Shown in pieces: positions 26,100 through 37,342 of a stretch of 64,000 nucleotides of DNA. The notes under the pieces are model-generated. The model searched no databases. It saw nothing but the letters and a program-made list of their open reading frames with translations, and was not told the origin of the DNA. The DNA lies in the NCBI GenBank assembly GCA_016165875.1, contig JABBOT010000002.1, positions 25,682,265 through 25,746,264 on the forward strand, read 5' to 3'. Source of the DNA: Acanthopleura granulata (taxonomy: Eukaryota; Mollusca; Polyplacophora; Chitonida; Chitonidae). The translations under genes and the position numbers were made by a program. Numbering within the stretch: the stretch's first letter is position 1; each line of letters opens with the position of its first letter.

Positions 26100-27530
26100 T
26101 TTGCTACATGTGTTCTTGTTGTTATACTCTGTCAGATTTTACCATTGAAATAAATACACGGTTTTAAAATTCTAAATCTGTAATTAAAACGGATAAAATA
26201 ATAAATACAAATAAATTGTAACCAACAGTGTTTAGAGCGTATTTCATATAAGGCATCCATTACACATTGATGTGTTTATGTATTTTTATTTTATTTAGTC
26301 AATTCTTCAGTTTTTGTCTTAACTGTAATTAAATATTTTCCGGATGTAAGTACAAGTAGCATATTTGGAAGCGGTAGAGTAGCGAAAAGCCGAGGAAAGA
26401 ATACAGGCTTGTCATCAACTGTATGAGATACATGCAGCAGACTATTCTGCCACCTCTGGTTTCTGTTGCCGAATTTTACCGGAAAATCAGTCTTAAATAT
26501 GTTATGCAACATAAGGCATTGTTTTCATATTTGATGATCAACAGGTAAAAACACACTGTCTCCAGGGGATGGCATTGTGGTTTGCTGTTCTACACAAATA
26601 ATGTGACTGTCTCAAGTTAGAACCGAAAAATAAATTATAGTATCCGTGTACAGAGCTAGTATTTATATGGTTAGCCTTATATAATATGTTCGCTGTGAAT
26701 CATATTGTATAGGATTACATTTTGGTTAAATATCTGACACTTGAAGCCTATTAAATAACAGATAAACGCCTTAGCTAAGTAACCTTGGAAGAGTTTCATG
26801 TTACAAAGTAGTATATTTACAACAAAAGTACAGTATATTTAGTATCAGTCAGTTTAGTATTGGAAGACTATATGTTTACAAGGTGACTACTAGGCAGTAA
26901 CTTTCTTATGACGGGATGCTGTGGTTAGCTCCATCTCACAGGGGCTATGTGCATTTGGTCAACACGCTTGTGGTTGTGGGCACAGACATGGGAACTATGG
27001 CTTGTAATGAAGGGTCAGTTACATCACCTGTCTCATGTGCTTGTCGATATAGGCCTGTGTGTCTGCATGTGTAAAAGTGCTGTGTATCATTATACATACA
27101 AAACTCTCTTTTGTCATGTAACCACAGTATACGATGTGTATAATTCCTTAGGCTAGAGATTGGCCTCATGGCAGTAGCTAACAGACGACGAGGTGAAAGA
27201 TAATATGAGAAAGGTATAGTAAAATGATCAACAGTGGGCAGTGTTCTGAGAACTATGATAACCCCAAGTTATAACATGTTAGACAACAGGTGGAACATAT
27301 GTCCATGGAAATTGTGAAAGTAAACAAAGCATAGCTATGAACCTACTGAAGCAGAGTTATTCTCTCCCATGTTATTTAGAAAATACATTTACCTCCAGGG
27401 CCAGTTATGTGCTTAGTAACTTTACAAGGGCTTTGTGCAAGCGGGCCCTGAGATCTGCCTGAGATGCACACAATCTGGAATGCATGTATAGGTAGCCTGC
27501 GACGTGATCTTTGTGCATTCATGGTGATAG

Positions 27531-27772
27531 GTTGGTTAGCACGCTAGCACAGCGTAATGACCCTGAAGCCTCCCACAAATGTGGTCGCTGTGAGTTCAAG
27601 TTCAGGTCATGCTGGCTTCCTCTCCAGCCATACGTGGGAAGGTCTTCCAGCAATCGTGGGTTTCCACTGGGCTCTGCCCGGTTTCCTCCCACCATAATGC
27701 TGGCCGCCGTCGTGTAAGTGAAATATTCTTGAGTACGGCGTGAAACACCGATCAAATAAACAAATAAATAAA
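27531..27772 (+). mobile_element. Full-length SINE with 12-bp target-site duplication
   Basis: The tRNA-like head (gttggttagcacgctagcac) and B-box-like gagttcaagttc are followed by the conserved core and the tail attcttgagtacggcgtgaa, ending in AAATAAACAAATAAATAAA. The direct repeat TCATGGTGATAG flanks it at 27519-27530 and 27773-27784. It lies between NUDCD3 and RPUSD1. Confidence 0.9.
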
Positions 27773-27878
27773 TCATGGTGATAGAGTCTCCGAGTCACTA
27801 TCAAGTTAACCAACTATTACACTTTAGAATAGCACACAAAGTCCTTCTTGATGGAGTAGTATCAGTGCAACTTTTAAA

Positions 27879-27930
27879 TTGATTGATTAATTGGTGTTTA
27901 ATTCCATACTCAGGAATGTTACACCTGTAT
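27879..27930 (-). mobile_element. SINE 3'-tail fragment, antisense
   Basis: The sequence gattaattggtgtttaattc followed by catactcaggaatgtt is the reverse complement of the SINE tail (..ttcttgagtatgg..taaacaccaattaatc). Only the last about 45 bp are recognisable. Confidence 0.6.
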
Positions 27931-27986
27931 GTTTATGCTAATGGTCAGGTTTATGGGTTAAGAGACCCTGAGGGCACAGTGTAAAC

Positions 27987-28310
27987 CAACAACCTGTGCC
28001 AGGTACCTAACAACAGCCTGTGCCAGGTACCTAACCAGTGACCTGTGTCAGGTACCTAACCAGTGACCTGTGTCAGGTACTTAACCAGCAACTTGTGCCA
28101 GGTACCTAACCGATGACCTGTGCCAGGTACCTAACTGGTGACCTGCGCCAGGTACCTAACCTTTGACCTGCGCCAGATACCTAACCTTTGACCTGTGCCA
28201 GGTACCTAACCAGCGACACGTGCCAGGTATCAAACCAGTGACCTGTGCCAGGAACCTAACCACTGACCTGCCCCAGGTAGCTAACCAGTGGTATGTGCCC
28301 GGTACCAAAC
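27987..28310. repeat. 25-bp minisatellite, about 13 copies
   Basis: The unit is close to cagtgacctgtgccaggtac followed by ctaac (25 bp), repeated about 13 times with scattered substitutions. Most units carry TGACCT and GGTACC. It begins just after the antisense SINE fragment and ends about 600 bp upstream of the RPUSD1 start codon. Confidence 0.93.
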
Positions 28311-28906
28311 TCAACTGCTTCAGAAAAAGCAAAAGCTGCATTCGAGCACACAAGCTCACTGGGCCAGGGAATGAATGTTAAATCAACCAAAGGTTTTAAC
28401 ATCTGACCAGTGAGGGCGCAGGCTAGTTTTAAAGCAGTTTGTTTATCAAATATGAAAAGGGTACATGTATACACGTAGAGTATTGTTTGATTTAACAAGC
28501 TCAAATTTCAAATGGAATTAAATACCAGAATTATTGAAAAACATTGTTTATCAAAGAATTTTCCTCTAAAGACATGATCTAGTCAATTGTTCTTGTATTA
28601 ATTACTGGTATTGCAGAAAATCACAGTTTACATATGTTGAATCATGTCCTGACTTCATCTGTAAGCCATAAGTGAGAAAAATGCAAACAATAAAATCAAA
28701 AGTTTGAATTTTTATTTTAATACATGTACATGTAGGAAGATAAAAACTTTAGGAATGTTATCCAGTGGATAAGCAGGGCTACCCGAAAGGAACCATATCA
28801 TCTCAAACAAGGAAATTAGTTGCTTTTTCACAAGAACATCTAGCCTAAATTTATTTCTTGTCTGGCTCTTAATTACCATGCTTTTTTCAGGTGAAGGGAG
28901 GTGTAG

Positions 28907-31900
28907 ATGGCAAGGCCACGTCGCCTAGTAAGAACATTGTACCGAAGTCCTAACTACCTAGCTATCAACAAGGATGTGGATATCTCCATTAACAGTGATG
29001 ATCATACCCAGGTAACAGTAGAGAGCCAACTGAATGCCACATTCCCAGAGTTGAGAGATGAGAGAGTAAAACATGGCTTTAGGTATGTCACTAGTTATTC
29101 ACACTGTTACTTAGGAACTGTTAATTAAACCTCTTGATTGTTTGTAGAAGTTGCTTTAAAATCCAGGATAGGTAAAGTTAGATTCATTCCAGCATAAATG
29201 ATGTTATCCAAAAACCAGCTCGCACTCATACATGTGTAATAGAAAGTGAGTTAAGAGATAAGCCATATCCAGGTCTTTGTCAATGAATACATCCATGTGA
29301 TAATGGAGGAAATAAACACTGACTTGAAATGAGGTGAAATGATTTGTCTGTCAGTCGAGATACTGATAAGCCTTAGCGTGAAATTTCCCACTCATAGACC
29401 TTTCTGTGCTCCACACACATCTCCAAACTCCAGTGATGGCCTCATGATCAAATGCTCCTCCTACTGTTGCTAATCAGCCGCAATGTTTCTCAGCTCCGCG
29501 CCTCCCCAAAACGCATATCACCCGTGCCTCCTCCCCCTTCAACTATTTTCAAGTTAGTTCCTGTTCCCACTTGTTGAAATTGAGACCAACATAAAGCATG
29601 GCAATGGCAGGCGTTGAACTTCGCCCTTACACTTTTCATCCAGTAACTCTAACAACAAAGTTGCACCTAAAATGTTGCCCAATAACTTTTGTGTGCCAAA
29701 ATAAGGATCTGATCCATATTATAGCTGCTTTTTATAAACAGTCCATTTGTGTAGAGTTTAAACCCACTAAAAGACAGATAAACGTTTTGGAAAATATTTG
29801 TTCGATGGAAAGTTCTTTTTTAATCTGTCTTTTGCAGATTCACTCATCGCTTGGATTATGCCACAAGTGGAGTATTGTGTTTGTCCCTAAATCGAAAGGC
29901 GGCCAAACATCTGCACAAGGTCTTCGCTGATCGTAATGTGGTCAAACATTATCTGGCACTAGTAAGTTACTCCTTAAGCTGAACATAAATTCAGCCATCA
30001 AAGAAGTTTTCCAGAGGTGGTCTGAAAATATTTTAAATTAAATACCAAATTGGCGAAGCCATTTTACGATGTCAGCCTTTTATTTTAGAGTGTCATTACA
30101 GTCTCTGAGATCTCTTGAAGGCCTACTATTGGTGCAAAACATCAAACATGATTGGGCTTAAAAGTTTGATAGAGAAAAATGGTAAGAAAATCGCCAGATA
30201 CAAAACTCGTGAGTTTCAACTGGAGTTTCTTTGATGTGTGGCAGTTTTTGGGTTTAACCTTGTTCGCACAGTGTCACCTTTCAGCAGTCAATTTCTCCTC
30301 CTGCATTGGTGTCAACATTGTGTAGACATCCGGAAATGCACTGAACATAACTTGTCTGCTCTGGTCCTGCCTGCCGCAGGCATTTGTATTGAGGTGTGTT
30401 GTTACACTCCCACACCTTGTGCTAATGAAACACACCTGAAATAAAGAAGTGTCTGGGGAGTGTGAATGGTGTGAAAGAAAAGGGGTGTGATAACCACACT
30501 GAAAACAGAGAACTTCCTCTTTTGGAACAGATTTTTTCTTGTTCGCATCGCTACCAGGTAAGGAAAAAATTGGCTGTCCTGAGGCAGTTTTGTTGCCAAC
30601 ACCCAGAAAAATTACTGCAGCCTTCAACTCAGCAAGTAAGCATTGTTACACAGGTAGCCATTATTAATTCAAAATAAATGTATGACTCTTCCAGTGGACC
30701 AAAATGCTTCAACTTGAAAAACAACCCCAAATTCTGATTGATTGCACCAGTGTCTGTCTTTTCACCATAAGAAAGCCCACTAAGAATAAAGAGTTGATAG
30801 GTGATGGTTTCCTGCACCAATAAAACTGATCACCATTGTGTGAACATTTTTTGAGTATGGCCTAGAGAACAGTGACTCGATCAGTCTTCTCTAAACAATT
30901 AAACAGTCATGAGAGTAGAGCTAAGATCCTCTTCTAATTTCAGGGATATAGTTCATGTATTGCAAAATCTTGCTTCTCAATGTGAATTTACTTGAATATG
31001 GTAGGACTGACATGTGAACACGAGTCTGTTCAACAACCAGTAAATCGCGTTTTAATTCATGATTTTCGCTTACATGAATTTCACACCCAATTTCAGGTCT
31101 ACCCTCTGTGTTTTAGGTTAGAGGACATGTTGAGGTTGAGACGATGGAGATTGACCAGGCTCTGGGTAAAGATAGGAGTGTAACCTTCAACAAGATGTGT
31201 ACCTCAGCTTCTCTTCACTGTGAAGACCCTCGCCCTGCCCAAACAACACTGGTTAGATTGGAAACTGGGCAGTACAGGGGCAGTCCAGCCACAAAACTAC
31301 TGCTTCTACCACATACAGGTTAGTGGATGTTTCTGTCTTCTCCCACAACTTAATTAGCATTTATCTTCCTCCCTCTTCTCGTACCCCATCCTCAAACAAA
31401 TACTGTACGTGTGTGTCTCTCTGTAGATCTGAGATTGATTGGCCATGTTCACAATTGACATGTAGCTTCCACATTAACTGCTCTGAATCATTACATTTAC
31501 AAACATGGGACTCAGTCTTTTCGCCTGTGTCAAGGCTGTGGGAGACAAATTCGGGTTTCTGTGACCTTAAACCAGTGCTGAATTCAGATCACTTCATTAT
31601 GCAGGAATGATACAGATCACAGTGTCGCAATTAAAACAGAACACAATTATCCACACGAACAGCATCCAAACTTTATGGGCCACCATTTTTAAGTCGTTTT
31701 CGTTGCTAGGGTGGACACGGCTGCACATCCCAACTTTAATATGATCTTTCTTTCCACAGTAGTTACTTACAGTTCCTTTTGTTCATTATTAAAAGGAAAA
31801 AATAAGGTTAAGACTCCCAGACAAGTTGTCATTCGCCCTTTTAATGGTGTTTCAATCCAGAAATCTCACAAGTGTATTTCTCTTCCATACAGTGCCAGTG

Positions 31901-32478
31901 CTGTGGATTTAAATCAAATTATGTGTTAATATGTCACACAGGCTGTCATTCCTGTTTGTGAATGGAGAAAACCGGAGCAAACCACAACCCTTCACAACTG
32001 TCTAGCGTCATTTGTCAAGGGCAGATCATCTGCCATTAGGAGAACGTTTAGCTGAAGAGTCATTGCAGGCCCCTAAAATGTTAAAAGCAGCCATGTATCT
32101 TGAGGCAACTGAAATGTTATACCACATTATTTGATGCTGCTCTTGTATTTTCTTGCAGGACGGACCCATCAGTTGCGGGTTCACTGCGCCCACATCAGTC
32201 ATCCTATTATAGGAGATTACACGTATACAAACAGAGCAGATACAGAACCTTACAGGATGATGCTGCATGCCTACAGGCTGATCACAGACTGCGGTCTAGA
32301 ACACCTGGATATCACAGCACCTGACCCATTCATCCCAGACATGGATGAGTTATGGCAGCCTGATCAGGTGTACAGGACTTACACACAGTACTCAGCTGGG
32401 TCAGGAATACCACTGGCTGTGTGTGACTCGGACACAGCTCTAAAATCAGTCACAGATCTGTGTACAAATTGCACATAA
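28907..32478 (+). CDS. RPUSD1: RPUSD1, RluA-family RNA pseudouridine synthase
   Basis: Four exons join in phase to 273 aa: 28907-29082, 29838-29961, 31117-31318 and 32159-32478 (TAA). The family converts uridine to pseudouridine in RNA; the exact substrate of animal RPUSD1 is not settled. Exon 2 carries the catalytic motif HRLDYATSG with Asp at about residue 65, and exon 4 carries GRTHQLRVHC. The middle matches the human protein (VVKHYLAL-VRGHVE, KLLLLPHTG). There is no S4 domain, as in the human protein. The C terminus is shorter than in human (about 312 aa), lacking its Pro-rich tail. A strong acceptor (ccatgcttttttcag) ends 16 bp before the ATG, so the first coding exon probably follows a non-coding leader exon. 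Polyadenylation signals AATAAA lie at 32532 and 32542. Confidence 0.94.
31508..31620. repeat. Dispersed ~110-bp repeat, copy 1 (RPUSD1 intron 3)
   Basis: The sequence containing cagtcttttc, cctgtgtcaaggctgtggga, gtttctgtgaccttaaacca and aggaatgatacagat is repeated at about 34172-34276 in an IFT27 intron at roughly 93-95% identity, in the same plus-strand orientation. Confidence 0.88.
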
Positions 32479-32602
32479 CACTCATTTATGTATCATCTCA
32501 GTATTTTAACTAATGATAAGATATTTATTTAAATAAATATTAATAAACATATTTTCAATTTTATGTCAAATTGTGTGTTATTTATATCTTGTCAATGTAC
32601 TT

Positions 32603-32608
32603 TTTATT
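32603..32608 (-). terminator. Candidate polyadenylation signal of IFT27
   Basis: TTTATT on the plus strand is AATAAA on the minus strand, about 210 bp beyond the IFT27 stop codon. It sits only about 60 bp from the RPUSD1 signals at 32532-32547, so the two convergent 3' ends nearly touch or overlap. Confidence 0.5.
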
Positions 32609-32815
32609 GACACCACAGTTCACAGTGTTTCTGGAGAGACACAGTCACGAATGGCCATGGAGGCTTATTAGAAAATGTTCACGTGAGTCACATCAGTGTG
32701 TGAAACATCTGCAGATGATTGAAGTAAGGTCTTGATATGACATCCATGCACAGGAATGCAGTAGTTTGGACGGATATGAAACATGGTGATCACTGCATTG
32801 ACACAACCAAACAGT

Positions 32816-35800
32816 TCATCCCAATGACTGCATCTGGTTGACTGTCTCTTGGTACTGCTTGTAGTACTCACTGGCCAGATAGTAAAATGCTGAATCCACG
32901 TTCTCCATCTCTTTCTGCAAGAAACCCAAGTCAGGCAGTTATTGTATATGAATAGCCTTTGCGTTCATGATGTACATTGTGCAGATGTTTTTCTTCATAC
33001 ATGGCATACATATAAATCAATGCAACCACTGAATGTAAATATTAAATGTCTGAATAGTTTGGAGAATTAATGGATAAAAAGTACGGGATAGGTTCTACAT
33101 CTTCTATAACTTTCAGCAGTTTACCCAATGTCTGTGTCTGCAGGTTATCTCCTAAACTACAAGTTCTTACATGTACATGTAGCAGCCAGACAGGAATTCA
33201 GGATTAGGTGTATCAACCTTAGATAATAATTATGTTTCAGTACTTATCCATCAGTCTGCCCTTCTGGAGCAATATTTGACATCAGATTTGACTGTCAGTT
33301 GTTGTCCCCAACAGATCTTCAAATCTACATCATGATAAGACTTGGTTTGGAGCTTTAACTCATGAACGTACATAATTTGGACATTATTTCATCTATATGC
33401 TTCTTGCTCTATCAACATCTTAACCCTGTGTGGTTGATCATCCCCACAAAGTCTCCAGAAGCTTATTTACATGACTTTAAGAACTGATTAACTCTTATAC
33501 TGTGGCCATCCACTGACTTTTCCAACAGGTGGTTTAGTACTACTGTTCTGATTGATTGTCTATTTGTATTCCACATTTCCACACCAACATCCATCTCATC
33601 AAACCTGGTATATACATGTAATATAATGTAACCAGAATGCATTATTTTGAGTGCAAACCTGTCACAACCAATTGTACATAAACCTCACTACCAAGGGACA
33701 ATACTCTACACGTCTATCCTATCTGCCAAAAGTGGTGAAGAATCGTTTAAAAAAAAAAACTCAAGGATCCTTACCCGATCTGGATAACCACTAAAATTTG
33801 AAGTACTGGCCCATCGCCAAGGCCAACCAGTGCTAACAAGTATATCAACATCGCTGCATAATTTTTTCTGTAAGTTTCTTACTGACAGAGGAGATGTGTT
33901 TTTGTTACAAAATATTTCTCCTAACTGACCATACTTACTGCTGAGCATTCAAAATATTCCAAGCCATTAGAATCTGCCAGTTCTTTTCCTGCTTTAGGGC
34001 TAACCACTCTCCTCTGGTCCAAGTCTGTCTTGTTGGCGAGTAAAACTCCTGCCATCAAAATAGCAGACAATATTGTCGTGACATTGTATGGGCATAGTGG
34101 AACAATCTGAATAAGACTGTGTCCATACAATGTCTAATTATCTGACCATTTGACAGGACAGCACTAGGCCATCAGTCTTTTCACCTGTGTCAAGGCTGTG
34201 GGAGACAAATTCAGGTTTCTGTGACCTTAAACCAAGGCTGAATTCAGATCATTTCATTATTCAGGAATGATACAGATACACGCATAATGTGGAGGTGCCA
34301 AATTCATTTGATTCTTATTTGGAAGGGTTCAAAGTCTATTTACCTTTACGGTTTGTGCCAACTGGTTGTTTGATGGGTTTATTCATCCCATGAATCAGGT
34401 CAGTCAGTATATCTCTAGTGCTTACATTTCTTCAGTGCTGACAGTGGTACATCTTTGGAAGCCCATGATGATAACACCAAAGGTCCAAACACCTCATCCA
34501 GTCACAGTATACTGACACCAAGCTGACCTTTGTCAATATGGTGAGGTTCAACTAAAGAGGCAGGTCTGTATAGCCTGACTACAACTTGACCCTACTTGTG
34601 ACCTCTTCACTCTGACGTCTCAGAAACCAAGAGTGGTTCTGGTTGAGAAACTTAACTGGTAATGCACAGAAATATGTGTTACTCAGACTAACAGCCGTCT
34701 AAAAGTACTGGTTTCAATTGTAACTCAATCACCCGTTATCAAAACAGTGTGTGTGAAACATGCAAGTGCACTACGACTGGACCATTTCATGCAACTACAT
34801 GACCAGTTATGTACAGAATGCTCACCTATAGACTGAAGCTCTGGCTTTTGACACCGCACTCGTTCAAGCCATTTCTGACAGCTTGAAAAAGAAGTTTCAT
34901 TTGTAACATCGTACACAACTATCACCATGGATGGATGGTCCCACTGAAAGATAAACTGACATATCTGTCACAACCAGCAGATCTGTTTCTGTGCAAACAC
35001 GTGGATAACAGCAGAGATTACTGTATTCCTGCTGTATGGAGATTGTTCTGTGGAACATGAACAATTATATAAATGTTGGATGAAAAATAAAATAGTCTTT
35101 ACTGTATTACTGTTTGAACATGTGCTTAAGAGTTTTTCACTTATTATTATATGACAAGGAATGGGTAGAGGAAACAGAAGTCTCCAGAGTAAATCATCAC
35201 ATGCATGGCAAACATCTTGGCTTAACGCCACAGTCAAAGCAGAAAATGGAAAAAAGAGAAAAACTTACAAACTTCTGAACCAGCTCTGAAAATATTTCCT
35301 TTCCAGCAGAATCATACATGTTGATCTCCTGAAATGTTAGAAAGTCATATGCAGGTCTCATATAAATCAAGATCCACAGGGTTATCAAGGGCTAATGGTC
35401 CCTTCTGCCAGTCTGCTGGCCCTTAGCAGTATACATAAATGATATCAGTTGCAAAACTAAAAGTCATCGATGAAAAATTCCCTAAACCAGTGTATTACTT
35501 GCTAGTGACAGGACTTGACCCACACCCATAAATTATTTGATGGCTGTTTATCATGATACTCAATTTTCTCACAACTCTTGGGGATATCTTTACAGTAAAT
35601 TACCATCATCAGGTTAGATATACAGATTAACAGTATTCCCTGGAGAGTTTTAAAAGGGTTTGAGGCGTTTGTGTGCCAGTTATGAAAGCTCAACAGTTTT
35701 GTGATCAAAATACTTACAACTGAATCTTTACTGTCTGGTATGTTGACTGTTTTCACCAGAAGTTCAACCCCACATGTCTGAAAAAGTACACTCCAAACTG

Positions 35801-37019
35801 ACAAGTGGTTAAACAAACATTATACAAAACAGCAATAAACTTTACGTTTAGCTTTTATCCTCAAAATGTCTACTGTGGTTTAGATACTATAAGACCTGGT
35901 TATAACTCACTCTCAGTGTGCATGACACACTCAATGATCATCCCATGGGCACTGGACTGAACTGCATATCATGGCTGTATAAATTAATAAAACATGTTTA
36001 TTTCAATGAATTCAAACATATGACACAGACACTATATTGTATTCCAAGAACTGCAACACTGGCAGCACTTCTTGGCTGCTATAGTCTGTGTTTATTTTAC
36101 TCAGGGCGCTGTGCATTCGGAGATGTTAAATAGGAGGTCACATACAACAATTTTCATCCCAGCTTGTAGAGCTCTATGCATCAACTTTAAATGCCATGAT
36201 GGTCTCAACAGAAACTGGGTAGAAATATTAAAATGATTTGAAGAAAATCCTATGGAACAAGCCTTATACCATGGGATTTTTCTATAAATAACAACACTCA
36301 ACCTCTATAACAGAACATTCCATAAGAACAAAATCTTCAGCTATGTACGCAAAATTTTCCTGGTGTGACGTGATAACATTCCTTGCATGAGATCGAATCA
36401 GGAAGATGTGACATCAAGTAAGACATTTCTGCTGAGATGACGTCAACGGCCTTTGAAAGGACAGCATAATTTGTTGATACACGATTGGTAATGTCATGCG
36501 TTTGTGCTTGAAGTCACACCAAGCAAAGTGGAAAAGACTGAAAAATTTTGTTTCTGTATTCTCTGAAGAAATGTACCACATCAGGCCGTCTTACCATGGT
36601 GTATGTCTTGGGGAAATGTGAACTGTCACTGTGAAAAACCTGACACACAGCACTTTTGCCCACAGCAGCATCCCCTGAAATGTAAATCAAACTTCAAAAC
36701 TCAAAAAGTGAAAATTTAAATGAATACTCAATCAGCCTACAGTACATGAATTCCAGAAAACACAATCTAAGCGAAATACACATATGTAATTTTCCATCAT
36801 ATTGCCAACATAATGGACAGAACAAATCATGCAATACCACGTCAGCTGATGAAGACTGAAGTGTGCAATTTCATCTTTCCACATTCTAGAGCCTGGACGT
36901 TCTGTGTAAGTTTAATAGATCCCTACACAAAAACAACGACAGATATTTAGGATTTAAACAATGCAATTACAACACGGCTCACCGACAACAATACATTTCG
37001 CTCGCAGAACAACAGGCAT
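32816..37019 (-). CDS. IFT27: IFT27 (RABL4), Rab-like small GTPase of the IFT-B complex
   Basis: Seven exons join in phase to 187 aa (human 186): 37019-36983 (ATG), 36674-36595, 35777-35718, 35328-35269, 34943-34826, 34048-33939 and 32914-32816 (TGA). IFT27 binds IFT25 in the intraflagellar transport B complex and is needed for ciliary exit of BBSome cargo. G motifs are visible: P-loop GDAAVGKS (about residues 13-20), switch II YDSAGKE (about 64-70), NKTD (124-127) and ECSA. The catalytic Gln of ordinary Rabs is replaced by Lys in DSAGKE, as in human IFT27. There is no C-terminal prenylation cysteine, again as expected. The C terminus (KEMENVDSAFYYLASEYYKQ) aligns with the human KEMENFEAPF region. 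It is head-to-head with IFT70, another IFT-B subunit. Confidence 0.96.
34172..34276. repeat. Dispersed ~110-bp repeat, copy 2 (IFT27 intron 5)
   Basis: This is the partner of the copy at about 31508-31620. The high identity suggests a recent shared mobile origin; no terminal repeats or tail were identified. Confidence 0.88.
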
Positions 37020-37342
37020 CTCTATTTCTGTCTTGAGAGGAGATGTGATGTACACAAGGCAACCCTCGCCGGTGTAACGAAGGTAAACTATGTGCTGCCC
37101 AGCGGTCAACGTCTTTCAGAGCCAATGATTGGTTAAAAAAATACTCTCCACGCATCTGGCGTTTTCGTGTATAGCGGTTGTTGATTCTGTGTGTAGGCAT
37201 GCTCATGCCATGGCCCGAAAGGGGGAGAATTCAACACAGTGGAGCATACGCATTCCTTGGTCAAGTTGACAAGCGAAGCAGACAGCCAAGACATTTGGCC
37301 GTCCACTTCTCTGTGTTTCTGTGCATAACACATTCTTCAAGC
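37020..37342. promoter_or_regulatory. Shared divergent promoter of IFT27 and IFT70
   Basis: Only 323 bp separate the two start codons. At 37122-37132 lies CCAATGATTGG, a palindrome giving one CCAAT box to each direction. At 37050-37063 GTACAC-AA-GGCAAC has a perfect right half and a 4/6 left half of the RFX X-box (GTNRCC N0-3 RGYAAC). RFX control of ciliary genes is well established; use of this site is inference. Confidence 0.6.

Noticed and set aside
27987..28310. CRISPR-like array
   Set aside because: Units are contiguous 25-bp tandem repeats without unique spacers, in an animal genome.
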